In this document: piece after piece, positions 15,765 through 23,737 of the stretch
Layout of the letters: every line of letters begins with the position of its first letter
Numbering within the stretch: position 1 is the stretch's first letter
Assembly (NCBI GenBank): GCA_947463125.1
Contig: CANHQZ010000016.1
Span: forward strand, 1 to 38,553
Reading direction: 5' to 3'
Length of the DNA stretch: 38,553 bases
Source: Flavobacteriales bacterium
GTDB lineage: Bacteria; Bacteroidota; Bacteroidia; NS11-12g; UBA955
Translations under genes and position numbers: made by a program
The notes under the pieces: generated by a model
The model's database searches: none
What the model saw: only the letters and a program-made list of their open reading frames with translations
What the model was told of the DNA's origin: nothing

Positions 15765-17717
15765 TCAGTGAACCATCATGGTGCGGCTCACCTTGCTGCC
15801 GCCGCTGATAAGGCTGTAGGTGTAAACACCTGCAGACAATCCGCTGGCATCGATAGGCAGAATATGGTTTCCACGGTTCAAACCTGAGAAAGTATTGCTG
15901 TGGACCAGCATACCGGCTGTATTGCGCACTTCCAGCTTGATGTCGCCGGGAGCTGTCATCCAAACAAGCACATTGGACACACCGCTAAAAGGATTGGGGT
16001 AATTCTGGTTTACCAGCATTACTTCACCGGTATTGGGCTTGTCAACATTAACACCCCAGATCATGCCAATTTTATTGGTAAGAATGTCATTAACAGGAAT
16101 TGCCTGGTAAAGAATATCGTTGAGAATAGCGGGGTGGTTCTGAGCATTCGCATTGTTGTTGCTGAGGTTGTTACCGGGAATAACATCCTGCTGCCACATC
16201 AGGTGCAGGAAGCCATTGGCTCTGCGGGCTACTGAAGGGAAATCATCCTCGCGGGTGAGCACCTGGGTAAGGTTCTGAGGGCTGCTCCAGTTCAAACCTC
16301 CGTCGGTACTGCTAACTACGGCAATATCGCGATAGTTGCCGCCAAGATCGTAAACATCGCCTTCAATAGGAACTGAGAATACGCAGTAGATATTTCCGTT
16401 GTCATCAATGGCAGCATTGGGCTGACGCATAGGGCTGGTATTGGTTAGACGGGCAGCATGCGACAATGGAGAGGCAGATCCGGCCGGAGTTGGCAGGTTG
16501 CCATTTTGCAGTCCGTAATATGTAGCAGCATCCAAAGCAATGGTTCCGCTTCCGTCCCTATCAAAGGCACCCGGATCTACAATTGACTGACCCACACCAA
16601 GCGTTTCGTTCCAGTAACCAATTCCTTGCACGGCGAAATAGTCTGTATAAAATTCATCGGAAGTATCGCTATCACCTACGCGTCCCAGACCCCAGAATAC
16701 ATGAACTTTACCGTTATTGTCGATGATCACATCGCAGGTTCCGTCATTTGTGAAAGGAGTATCCAGCATGAGTTTCTTGGCATTGTAAGGCGCATATTTA
16801 AAGGTATCTACAATGATTCTTTGGAATGTGGCACCTGCATCGGTTGATTTCCACAGGATTACACCCTGGAACTTATCTGCATTTACAATGGCAACGGTTT
16901 TGCCTTTGGCGTCAATGGCATATTGATCGGAACCTCCATTGGTGGTGAGCATGCTGTCATAATCGGGCAGCATCTGGTGCTGAATATCCCAGTTATCACC
17001 GGCATTTACGCTGCGGCTGTATACCATCGGGGCAAAAATGCCTTTTCTGCGTGGAGCGCGTTTTTCACCGGGCTGGGCAGAGTCTGTGTAGCTGCAAATC
17101 AGGTGAATGGTATCTCCGTCATTGGCTGTTCTGGCCCAGATAGGCTTATATGGAGCTTCTGAAAGAATGTTCTTGCTCAGCGAAGGGCGTGTGCCGGGAC
17201 CATTGTTTTTGGTCATTACAAAACCACCGTTGGTAGCTTCGTGACCAATTACAAACTCGTTTCCATTGCGAAGGATACCGATATTCGGCCAGCCTGTGCG
17301 GGTAGCTGACTCCACCCTGCTGCTATCGCTGTTATACCACTTGTTGCCCAAAGTAGCGTTGCGGTAGTTGTATCCTGAGCCGCGCTGAGGAAAACCGGAA
17401 AAGTCGTTTGCGCTGGTTGTCCAGGTAGCTGAAATGGATCCGTTTGGATGCATCACCAGACGGTGGGGCATAGCATAATTGCTCTGCAAATCGTAGTATG
17501 TAGCACCGATTTTGACAAAGTTGCTGTAAGTCACACCGCGGGAATTAACCTTTTTCCCGTTTGCGTTTCCACCGGCACCCAGGATGTCGTGAAACACATT
17601 GGTACGGCTTGATTCCAGACGCGCCGAACTGTTTGACTGATAAGGCGTCCTGACTCCCTGAGCATTCAAGTTTATGAGAACGCCGGTAAGTCCCATTAAA
17701 AAGTATAGTTTCTTCAT
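15765..17717 (-). CDS. sialidase-like (Asp-box) T9SS-secreted protein
   Basis: The start is taken at the ATG at 17717 (650 residues), where the signal peptide MKKLYFLMGLTGVLINLNAQ begins; the frame extends to 17765 with no support. At least three Asp-box (BNR) repeats are visible: SRSVNAGDNW, KSTDAGATF and SSTDGGLNW. They indicate a sialidase-type beta-propeller. I cannot confirm the Arg triad and Tyr/Glu catalytic residues of true sialidases, so a binding role is equally possible. The last 80 residues form a T9SS type A domain (NQNYPNPFSGVSNVLV ... LDASGLSAGVYTYSLISG-like end ... SRTMMVH). It is monocistronic between holA and the bidirectional terminator. Confidence 0.82.
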   Translation of the reverse strand: MKKLYFLMGLTGVLINLNAQGVRTPYQSNSSARLESSRTNVFHDILGAGGNANGKKVNSRGVTYSNFVKIGATYYDLQSNYAMPHRLVMHPNGSISATWTTSANDFSGFPQRGSGYNYRNATLGNKWYNSDSSRVESATRTGWPNIGILRNGNEFVIGHEATNGGFVMTKNNGPGTRPSLSKNILSEAPYKPIWARTANDGDTIHLICSYTDSAQPGEKRAPRRKGIFAPMVYSRSVNAGDNWDIQHQMLPDYDSMLTTNGGSDQYAIDAKGKTVAIVNADKFQGVILWKSTDAGATFQRIIVDTFKYAPYNAKKLMLDTPFTNDGTCDVIIDNNGKVHVFWGLGRVGDSDTSDEFYTDYFAVQGIGYWNETLGVGQSIVDPGAFDRDGSGTIALDAATYYGLQNGNLPTPAGSASPLSHAARLTNTSPMRQPNAAIDDNGNIYCVFSVPIEGDVYDLGGNYRDIAVVSSTDGGLNWSSPQNLTQVLTREDDFPSVARRANGFLHLMWQQDVIPGNNLSNNNANAQNHPAILNDILYQAIPVNDILTNKIGMIWGVNVDKPNTGEVMLVNQNYPNPFSGVSNVLVWMTAPGDIKLEVRNTAGMLVHSNTFSGLNRGNHILPIDASGLSAGVYTYSLISGGSKVSRTMMVH

Positions 17718-17764
17718 AGTTATTGATAATAATCCCTGCAAATTAACATTTTTTTTACATATCA

Positions 17765-17780
17765 ATCCATACCTATGGAT
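17765..17780. other. perfect 7-2-7 palindrome upstream of the sialidase-like gene
   Basis: ATCCATA-CC-TATGGAT lies in the 71-base gap between holA and the sialidase-like gene, 48 bases upstream of the latter's ATG. It lacks the GC-rich stem and T-tract of a terminator, so a protein-binding site is more likely. No regulator is adjacent. Confidence 0.4.
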
Positions 17781-17788
17781 AGAATAAA

Positions 17789-18808
17789 TTAGTTTTTCAA
17801 AATAGCCAGAACAGCTTCCACCAAAAGGTCACCATCTCCGGCGCTGCCGCGGTGTAATCCTTTCAACCGCAAATCGAGGTATTTTATCTGTCCCAGGGCT
17901 CTCTCCAGGTCATGCATGGTGTAATTGCGTGCGGCTGTGCGGTAGTCTTTCACAAAGTATGGATTCACCCCCAGTCCGGCCGCCATTTCCTGATCACTCT
18001 TTGACATGAAATAATGGGCTGACACCACCTTGTTAAAAAATCCGTAAAGAACGGAAACCATGCGGTGTATATCTCCTTTTTCTGCCCGCACCCCCATCTG
18101 GTGTGCAATCTGGATACTTCGGTTAAAATCTTTCATCCCAAGGGCCGATTGCAGCTCAAAAACATTGTATTCCCTGTTGAATCCGACCTGCTCTTCCACA
18201 TGCTGCTGTCGGATAAATTCATCTTTCACCGTGATAAACATTTTCTCAAGCTCATTGTGAATCAGGGTTAAATCGGCGCCAAGCAGATCCACCAGCATTT
18301 CCACGGCTGCGCTGTCAATACTGCGCCCTTTGAGGTGACAAAACTGCGGTATCCAGCCTTTTACCTGATAATCGCGGAGTTTATCGGCAGTGAATACGAT
18401 ACCTTTTGAAATCGCCTTGTATACTTTGGTCCGACTGTCCATTTTGGCATTTTTAAATGCCATCACGAAAATTGTGGAGGGCAGCGGAGATTCGAGATAT
18501 GGCAGCAACACCTCCCAGTCATCGAGCTGCTGCGCTTCTTTAAGAACCACCAGCTGGTAATTACTCATCATGGGATAGCGCCGGACAATACCCGCCAGAT
18601 CATTCGGCTTGGTATCTTTTCCGTACAATACCGTTTGGTTAAAACTACGTTCTGCCTGCGTAAGAACGCCTTCCTCAATTTGGGCAGTAAGTGCATCCAC
18701 AAACCAGGTTTCCTCACCTTGCAGTAAAATCAACGGTGACCAGTCTTTTGATGCAAATCGTTTGCTAAGACTGAGAAATTGGTCGATAGTTCCGGTCTGT
18801 TTTGCCAT
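17789..18808 (-). CDS. holA: DNA polymerase III subunit delta
   Basis: HolA is the clamp-loader subunit that opens the sliding clamp. The 339-residue protein shows the family pattern: LILLQGEETWFVDALTAQIE near the N-terminus, FNQTVLYGKDT, RRYPMMSNYQLVVLKEAQQL, SRTKVYKAI, and the C-terminal helical collar with DLTLIHNELEKMF and LRLKGLHRGSAGDGDLL. Its ATG at 18808 is 20 bases from the TTG start of the divergent HsdR-N gene, an adjacency I have seen repeatedly in Bacteroidota. Confidence 0.93.
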   Translation of the reverse strand: MAKQTGTIDQFLSLSKRFASKDWSPLILLQGEETWFVDALTAQIEEGVLTQAERSFNQTVLYGKDTKPNDLAGIVRRYPMMSNYQLVVLKEAQQLDDWEVLLPYLESPLPSTIFVMAFKNAKMDSRTKVYKAISKGIVFTADKLRDYQVKGWIPQFCHLKGRSIDSAAVEMLVDLLGADLTLIHNELEKMFITVKDEFIRQQHVEEQVGFNREYNVFELQSALGMKDFNRSIQIAHQMGVRAEKGDIHRMVSVLYGFFNKVVSAHYFMSKSDQEMAAGLGVNPYFVKDYRTAARNYTMHDLERALGQIKYLDLRLKGLHRGSAGDGDLLVEAVLAILKN

Positions 18809-18828
18809 TTTTCGCTAATTTCACGGCC

Positions 18829-19275
18829 TTGGAAGCGCTACAATTCCCCGATTATGGGTTCACGATCCAATCCGAAGGACAAAAAAAGCAGATTTTTGAC
18901 CCTGTAAGAAAAAAATTTATCCCCCTTACTCCTGAAGAGTGGGTAAGACAGCATGTTATACAGCACCTGCACCAGCAGTATCATATTGCTTTTTCGCTCA
19001 TTTCCGTTGAAAGAGAACTAAGCTACAATGGGTTGAAAAAACGTTTTGACATCATGGTTTCCTGTAGCGAAAGGCCTTTTGCCTGCCTCGTGGAAGTGAA
19101 GGCTCCCCAAATTAAACTCACCACTGAAACCATACTCCAGGCTGCTGTTTACAATAAATCATACAATTGTCCGTGGCTGTGGGTAACCAATGGAATTCAA
19201 CATGCATGGCTGTTTATGGAGAATAACACCTTGAAGCCTACTGAGGCTCCGTCGGTTCTTTGCGGATTACCATAA
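18829..19275 (+). CDS. stand-alone type I restriction HsdR N-terminal domain protein (HSDR_N_2)
   Basis: Homologues begin at a motif like LNFPxYxF, which corresponds to the TTG at 18829 (LEALQFPDYGF), giving 148 residues; an upstream TTG at 18802 overlaps holA. The domain has IFDPVRKKFIPLTPEEWVRQ, then a PD-(D/E)xK-like core (KKRFDIMV, CLVEVKAP). It lacks the helicase of HsdR, and no HsdM or HsdS is near, so it is not a restriction system. It is a single-domain protein of unknown function common next to holA in this phylum. Its end overlaps the convergent lipoprotein gene by 9 bases. Confidence 0.82.
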   Translation: MEALQFPDYGFTIQSEGQKKQIFDPVRKKFIPLTPEEWVRQHVIQHLHQQYHIAFSLISVERELSYNGLKKRFDIMVSCSERPFACLVEVKAPQIKLTTETILQAAVYNKSYNCPWLWVTNGIQHAWLFMENNTLKPTEAPSVLCGLP

Positions 19276-20022
19276 ATCCACCAGCCACTCTTCCCTGCCG
19301 GAAGTAAATTTCACTACAGGATCGCAGGCAGCGTTGCCAAACGGATTAAAATTTATGATGACCGAATGCGCTGCATTATGACTGCTTCCTCGGGAGAAAC
19401 AGGGGAAACAGCCGCTTTCACGGGTTACTTCGTAATGGAATAATTCTTCTCCTGCAAGTACCACATCTGCATGCCAGTTTGCAGAGAATTTAGCAGTCCG
19501 GCTGGTTTGTCCGTCCGAATTAAGTTCAATTAAACCATCTATGCGGATGGAGTGCTGTTTATCCGGGGTGCGTATATCGGCTTTACCGTTGATTAATATT
19601 TCGTAAGCAGAATAATTGACAAGTTTTAGTTTTCCGGAAAAATAAACTGCCCCTTTGGAAGACATTACCGCAAAGCTGTCTGCAGGTGAAGCAGAAAACC
19701 AGCAGGTATCTTCAAATGCATTCATTGAAAATCCGTTTTTTACGAAACACTTCCCCTTGCGAGTCAGTCCGTCTGTGCATACGATACCTTTTTTGTAATC
19801 AAACCAGATTCCGCTGTCTGTCAGCTGCAAAGCCGGCACGCTTGCTCTCGAATTGCCCCAATCACGCAACACCTCGGCCACAGGAACAAAAGCATGGGCG
19901 GCAATACCCTGAAACGCCCGTGCATTGAAAATCGCGGGCTGGAATAAATTTCCTATTTCCTCCGTTTTGCGGCAGCCCGAAAAGGCAAAGGATACTATGA
20001 CCAGACAACACAGAAGACGCAT
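19267..20022 (-). CDS. lipoprotein of unknown function, paralogue of the upstream lipoprotein
   Basis: The start is taken at the ATG at 20022 (251 residues), which begins a lipoprotein signal ending in the lipobox FSGC. The body is beta-rich. The C-terminal part shares a spaced pattern with the protein at 20065-20922: a Cys near RESGCFPCFSRG, then INFNPFGNAACDPVVKF near the end (upstream copy: VDFDPYNNAACDRTAKA). The Cys pair and the NAACD segment recall a Bacteroidota surface-lipoprotein family with a terminal CxN-type motif. No enzyme signature is seen. The upstream paralogue's stop is 42 bases away. Confidence 0.75.
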   Translation of the reverse strand: MRLLCCLVIVSFAFSGCRKTEEIGNLFQPAIFNARAFQGIAAHAFVPVAEVLRDWGNSRASVPALQLTDSGIWFDYKKGIVCTDGLTRKGKCFVKNGFSMNAFEDTCWFSASPADSFAVMSSKGAVYFSGKLKLVNYSAYEILINGKADIRTPDKQHSIRIDGLIELNSDGQTSRTAKFSANWHADVVLAGEELFHYEVTRESGCFPCFSRGSSHNAAHSVIINFNPFGNAACDPVVKFTSGREEWLVDLW

Positions 20023-20064
20023 TGGACAAAAGTACGCTTTGTGTTTGGTAATTAACAACAATTA

Positions 20065-20922
20065 TCAGCGCACAGTGAACACTATACTTCGTCCACCGAC
20101 GATGGCTTTTGCAGTGCGATCGCAGGCAGCATTGTTGTAGGGATCAAAATCCACATCCAGGCTTCTGCCGGCATCGACATTCTTTACAGAGATAATTCCT
20201 TTTACAAAAGTACGGGCACAACCCAGCTGCATCCTTTTCAGCAAGGGTGTTGTGATGTTCCAAGTGTAATTATCGCCTTCACGATTGACTCCGCTGCCAC
20301 TGCCGGTAACTTCGTACTCATCGCCCCACACGCCGGGGGTGGTCATGCCTGAGGTTTTGGTCACGTTGCGAACGCCCTGGAAAGAAGCTGTTTTACCGTC
20401 ACTGAAGAGCAGTTGACCGCTGTTGACCGTGATTTCAAAAGAATAAACGGCGGTTCGTTTGATGGTAATGTCGGTAACAATTTGTGTCATTTTGCTCCCA
20501 TCGCCGCTGTAAAACAAGTCACTGGAAGTTGTTTTTACCGTGGCAACGGCTCCTACATTTTTATACGGAAACGAAAAGGAAATAAGCACCTTACCGGCGC
20601 GGTATCTTCCATCACCGCAGAGCTTACCTTTGGGTTCAGTGGTGCCCAGAGGGCCAAAATCAAGCTCGTATATTTTTATGGTACTGGTAGAATCAATCCA
20701 TCTGAAAGTTGCGCCCTGTGGCACAATGGTCATCTGCATACCAGTTTCATTTGCATCATCCGACACATCAAACAAACCTGCTGCTTCCGTTTCTGAGGCA
20801 GCGAAGTCCTCAGCACTGGTAATGTTATCGCGATTCTCCTTTAACTTGTTGCAGGAGGTAAAACCAATCAACAGCAAAGCGGCTGCCAGTATCAGCGAAC
20901 CTAAATTCATAGGATTTCTCAT
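20065..20922 (-). CDS. lipoprotein of unknown function
   Basis: The start is taken at the ATG at 20922 (285 residues); the ATG at 20910 would give a shorter but still valid signal. The lipobox is FTSC. The body is beta-rich, with LDFGPLGTTEPKGKLCGDG, FSFPYKNVGAVATVKTT and a GCARTFVKGIISVKNVD segment. The C-terminus, VDFDPYNNAACDRTAKAIVGG, aligns with the downstream lipoprotein. Such proteins are probably surface- or periplasm-exposed. The gene follows the aminotransferase by 57 bases and is likely in the same operon, though the spacing leaves room for a separate promoter. Confidence 0.78.
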   Translation of the reverse strand: MRNPMNLGSLILAAALLLIGFTSCNKLKENRDNITSAEDFAASETEAAGLFDVSDDANETGMQMTIVPQGATFRWIDSTSTIKIYELDFGPLGTTEPKGKLCGDGRYRAGKVLISFSFPYKNVGAVATVKTTSSDLFYSGDGSKMTQIVTDITIKRTAVYSFEITVNSGQLLFSDGKTASFQGVRNVTKTSGMTTPGVWGDEYEVTGSGSGVNREGDNYTWNITTPLLKRMQLGCARTFVKGIISVKNVDAGRSLDVDFDPYNNAACDRTAKAIVGGRSIVFTVR

Positions 20923-20979
20923 CTTTCTCAAGTTGTATACCATTATTACACGAATAGCGGTGTTTACCCCCAAATAAAT

Positions 20980-22167
20980 TTAATCATTTAAGATTGTGGT
21001 AATGGTTTGGCAAACTGAAATAATTTCCCCCTCGGTAATACTCAGGGGCGGCGCAATGCGCAACGCATCAGGTGCATAGAGAAACCAATCTGTAAAAATT
21101 CCGTGTTCCAGTGCCCGCCGAATCAGTGTTTTGCACGTATCTTCACTGTCCAGGTGCGCGGCCAGCAAAAGCCCTTTGCCTTCTATCTGTTTGATTTTGG
21201 GATGAATAAGATGCTTTCGAAATAATTGTTCTTTCTCAGCCACCCTGAAATCATATAAATTTTTGCTTGTTGCATTCACAGCGGCGGTGGCGGCAGCGCA
21301 ACAAACGGGATGACCGCCAAAAGTGGTAATATGACCTAGAACCGGATTTTCCGACAGACATTTCATAATTTCCTTGCGCGCAATAAAAGCCCCCATGGGC
21401 ATTCCACCGCCAAGTGCCTTCCCCAGCACAAGAATATCCGGAATAATTCCATACTGCTCAAAGGCAAACATGGTACCTGTGCGCCCCATCCCTGTCTGAA
21501 TTTCATCCACAATCATCAGAGCCCCAGTATGGTTACAAAATTCACGTACCGCATGCACATATTCCTTTGAAAGCACAACTGCTCCCCGTTCGGCCTGAAT
21601 GAGTTCAAGCACAACCGCAGCAGGGGAAACTTCAAGATTTTTTAAAGCATCAATATCCCCGGCATTTATAAAGTGAATATCCGATAACAATGGCCGGTAA
21701 GGGCCGCTGTAATACTCATTGCTCATAAGGCTGAGCGCACCCTGAGTACCACCGTGATACGCATTGATTTGAGCCACAAAGGCCGACTTTCCGGTGTGTC
21801 TTTTTGCCAGTTTCATGGCTCCCTCAATGGCTTCACTGCCTGAATTAACGAAATAAAAATTATCAAGCTGCGTTGGCAAAACACCTCCCAAGGCTGCTGC
21901 GAGCTGAATTTGCGGAGACTGCACCACTTCGCCATACACCATCAGGTGCATGTATTTTTCGAGCTGTGAGTGTATTGCCGACAGCACCTCAGGATGTCTG
22001 TGGCCAAGGGAAGAAACGGAAATGCCCGAAATTAAATCCAGGTATTTATTTCCCGCAGAATCATACAAATAATGACCTTCTGCACGGTCTATTTCGAGCA
22101 TTAGGGGTGCATCGCTTGTTTGGGCCAGATGCTGTAAAAAATACTGACGGTTACCGATGTGCGGCAT
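20980..22167 (-). CDS. class III PLP-dependent aminotransferase (acetylornithine/ornithine-aminotransferase-like)
   Basis: This 395-residue PLP enzyme has the class III features: SGISVSSLGHRHPEV, FYFVNSGSEAIEGAMKLAKRHTG, the PLP-binding Asp in LMIVDEIQTGMGRTG, and the Lys that forms the Schiff base in LVLGKALGGGMPMGAF. FGGHPVCCAAA follows. Members transfer an amino group between an omega-amino acid and 2-oxoglutarate. The substrate cannot be fixed from sequence, and no arginine genes are adjacent. It starts 12 bases after aroK and lies in the long DUF1599-to-lipoprotein transcription unit. Confidence 0.9.
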   Translation of the reverse strand: MPHIGNRQYFLQHLAQTSDAPLMLEIDRAEGHYLYDSAGNKYLDLISGISVSSLGHRHPEVLSAIHSQLEKYMHLMVYGEVVQSPQIQLAAALGGVLPTQLDNFYFVNSGSEAIEGAMKLAKRHTGKSAFVAQINAYHGGTQGALSLMSNEYYSGPYRPLLSDIHFINAGDIDALKNLEVSPAAVVLELIQAERGAVVLSKEYVHAVREFCNHTGALMIVDEIQTGMGRTGTMFAFEQYGIIPDILVLGKALGGGMPMGAFIARKEIMKCLSENPVLGHITTFGGHPVCCAAATAAVNATSKNLYDFRVAEKEQLFRKHLIHPKIKQIEGKGLLLAAHLDSEDTCKTLIRRALEHGIFTDWFLYAPDALRIAPPLSITEGEIISVCQTITTILND

Positions 22168-22179
22168 GAACAGCTGCTG

Positions 22180-22689
22180 TTAGTAGATGGAAAGCAGACG
22201 ATCCAGTGAGCGGAAAAACTGCTCTGTAGGTTCATTACGGTTCCAAATCACTTTGGCCCTGCTGTAGTAAGGTCTTCTTTTTTCGTTTAGCTCAGAAATT
22301 TGTTTTCCGATATTTTGATTGCGATTCAGTAAGGGACGTATGGTCCGGCTGTCTTGCAAACGTTTTTCAATTTCAGACAATTCGGTATTCAGGTACACGG
22401 TTAGACCGTGTCTGCCCATATTTTCCATGTTGTTTCCCCACGCCGGAGTGCCACCACCACAGCTGATGACACACTGCTTGTAGGAAAATGTAGCGGTCAG
22501 ATATTTTTGCTCAATACTGCGAAAACCTTCCTCACCCAATGTTTCGAACAATGTTGCAATACTGGCTTTCTCATTTTTCTCAATGAGCTCATCCAAATCC
22601 ACAAAATCCCATCCCATTTTCTGAGACAGCCATTTTCCGGTGTGGCTTTTACCCGATCCGGGTAACCCTACAAGATAGATTTTATCCAT
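22180..22689 (-). CDS. aroK: shikimate kinase
   Basis: AroK phosphorylates shikimate at O3 in the chorismate pathway. The start is the ATG at 22689 (169 residues), since the fold begins MDKIYLVGLPGSGKSHTG; the frame runs on to 22812 without conserved sequence. The P-loop GLPGSGKS, the shikimate-binding DLDELIE, EEGFRSIEQKYL and the CGGGTPAW loop are all present, and RPLL in the lid near the C-terminal third is typical. It overlaps the end of the OppB-type permease gene by 8 bases. Confidence 0.95.
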   Translation of the reverse strand: MDKIYLVGLPGSGKSHTGKWLSQKMGWDFVDLDELIEKNEKASIATLFETLGEEGFRSIEQKYLTATFSYKQCVISCGGGTPAWGNNMENMGRHGLTVYLNTELSEIEKRLQDSRTIRPLLNRNQNIGKQISELNEKRRPYYSRAKVIWNRNEPTEQFFRSLDRLLSIY

Positions 22690-23737
22690 GACGCAAACGG
22701 GGATCGAGCCAAATATAGCACATCTCGGTGAGAAGATTGACAAAAAAGAAAATAATTGCCGTAAAAAGCACTGTTCCCATAATAACGGGAAGATCGGAAT
22801 TTTGGAGTGCATCGATAGCCACTTTGCCCAGACCTTTCCAGTTGAAGATATACTCTGTAAAAAATGAACCTGCCAGCAAACTGCTTAGCCAACCGCCAAT
22901 AGAAGTTACAAGTGGATTTACGGCATTGGGGAATGCATGCACCCACAAAACCTTCCATTCCGGCAGGCCCTTAGCACGGGCGGTGCGCACATAATCCTGA
23001 TAAAGCACATCCACCATCGTATTTCGGGTAAGCTGCACAAATACGGCCAGCGGTCTCAACCCCAATGCAACAGCCGGCAAAATAAGATTTTTCCAGGCCA
23101 GATATCGCCCCTCACCCATTGGGTCTATCTCCCACAGGCTGCCTGTCATTTCCAGACCCGTGTATTGTTTCCAAACGAAACCAAACAGCCAAGCAATAAG
23201 CATGGCACTGAAAAATGCAGGAAGCGAAATACCTGCGGCTGAAAAAGCCACGATGGTATTGTCAAAAGCAGAGCCTCTTTTCACTGCAGCCAGCACACCC
23301 AGTGGAATTCCGGCAAGCAATGCTATCAGCAAGGCTGCAAATGCCAGTATCAGTGTTCCGGTAAAGGCATCCGAGATAATATCCGTAACCGGCTTCTTAC
23401 TTTGAAAACTCGTTCGCAGATAAGGGGCTTTTAGCCACAATGCCCCGGATTGAAAACCGGCAATGGCAACACCACCGGTCTGTTTAGGTCTTTCACTGTC
23501 CGCAGCATACCACGAAACCGGTGAAAGATCGTTGATATAAAAAACCAGCTGCTTCCATTTGGGCTGATCCAGTCCCAGATCCCTCACGATGGCATCGGTT
23601 GTGGCTTTGTCGCTGCGCTGCCCGGTAAGTATTTGCTCGGGCGATGGAAGCGCCATGAAAAGGGTAAAAATAAACAGCAGCAGACCCAGCAAAACCGCCA
23701 GCAGAAATTTTACTTTACCGGCGATAAATGCCCTCAT
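22682..23737 (-). CDS. ABC transporter permease, OppB/DppB type
   Basis: I place the start at the ATG at 23737 (351 residues), which overlaps the BT_3928 gene stop in ATGA; the frame runs to 23791 inside that gene. The protein is a six-TM-type permease of the peptide/nickel ABC family. An N-terminal TM is followed by a periplasmic domain (about 40-115), then the permease core with the ATPase-contact EAA loop (YVRTARAKGLPEWKVLWVHAFPNAV, cited here as YVRTARAKGL and HAFPNAV). It ends ...YIWLDPRLRHG. No partner OppC, ATPase or binding protein is in the window, so its complex must be completed from elsewhere. The substrate is unknown. Confidence 0.87.
   Translation of the reverse strand: MRAFIAGKVKFLLAVLLGLLLFIFTLFMALPSPEQILTGQRSDKATTDAIVRDLGLDQPKWKQLVFYINDLSPVSWYAADSERPKQTGGVAIAGFQSGALWLKAPYLRTSFQSKKPVTDIISDAFTGTLILAFAALLIALLAGIPLGVLAAVKRGSAFDNTIVAFSAAGISLPAFFSAMLIAWLFGFVWKQYTGLEMTGSLWEIDPMGEGRYLAWKNLILPAVALGLRPLAVFVQLTRNTMVDVLYQDYVRTARAKGLPEWKVLWVHAFPNAVNPLVTSIGGWLSSLLAGSFFTEYIFNWKGLGKVAIDALQNSDLPVIMGTVLFTAIIFFFVNLLTEMCYIWLDPRLRHG

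Noticed and set aside
18829-19275. HsdR N-terminal domain as a sign of a type I restriction system
   Set aside because: Only the N-terminal domain is present, and no HsdM, HsdS or helicase part is nearby.
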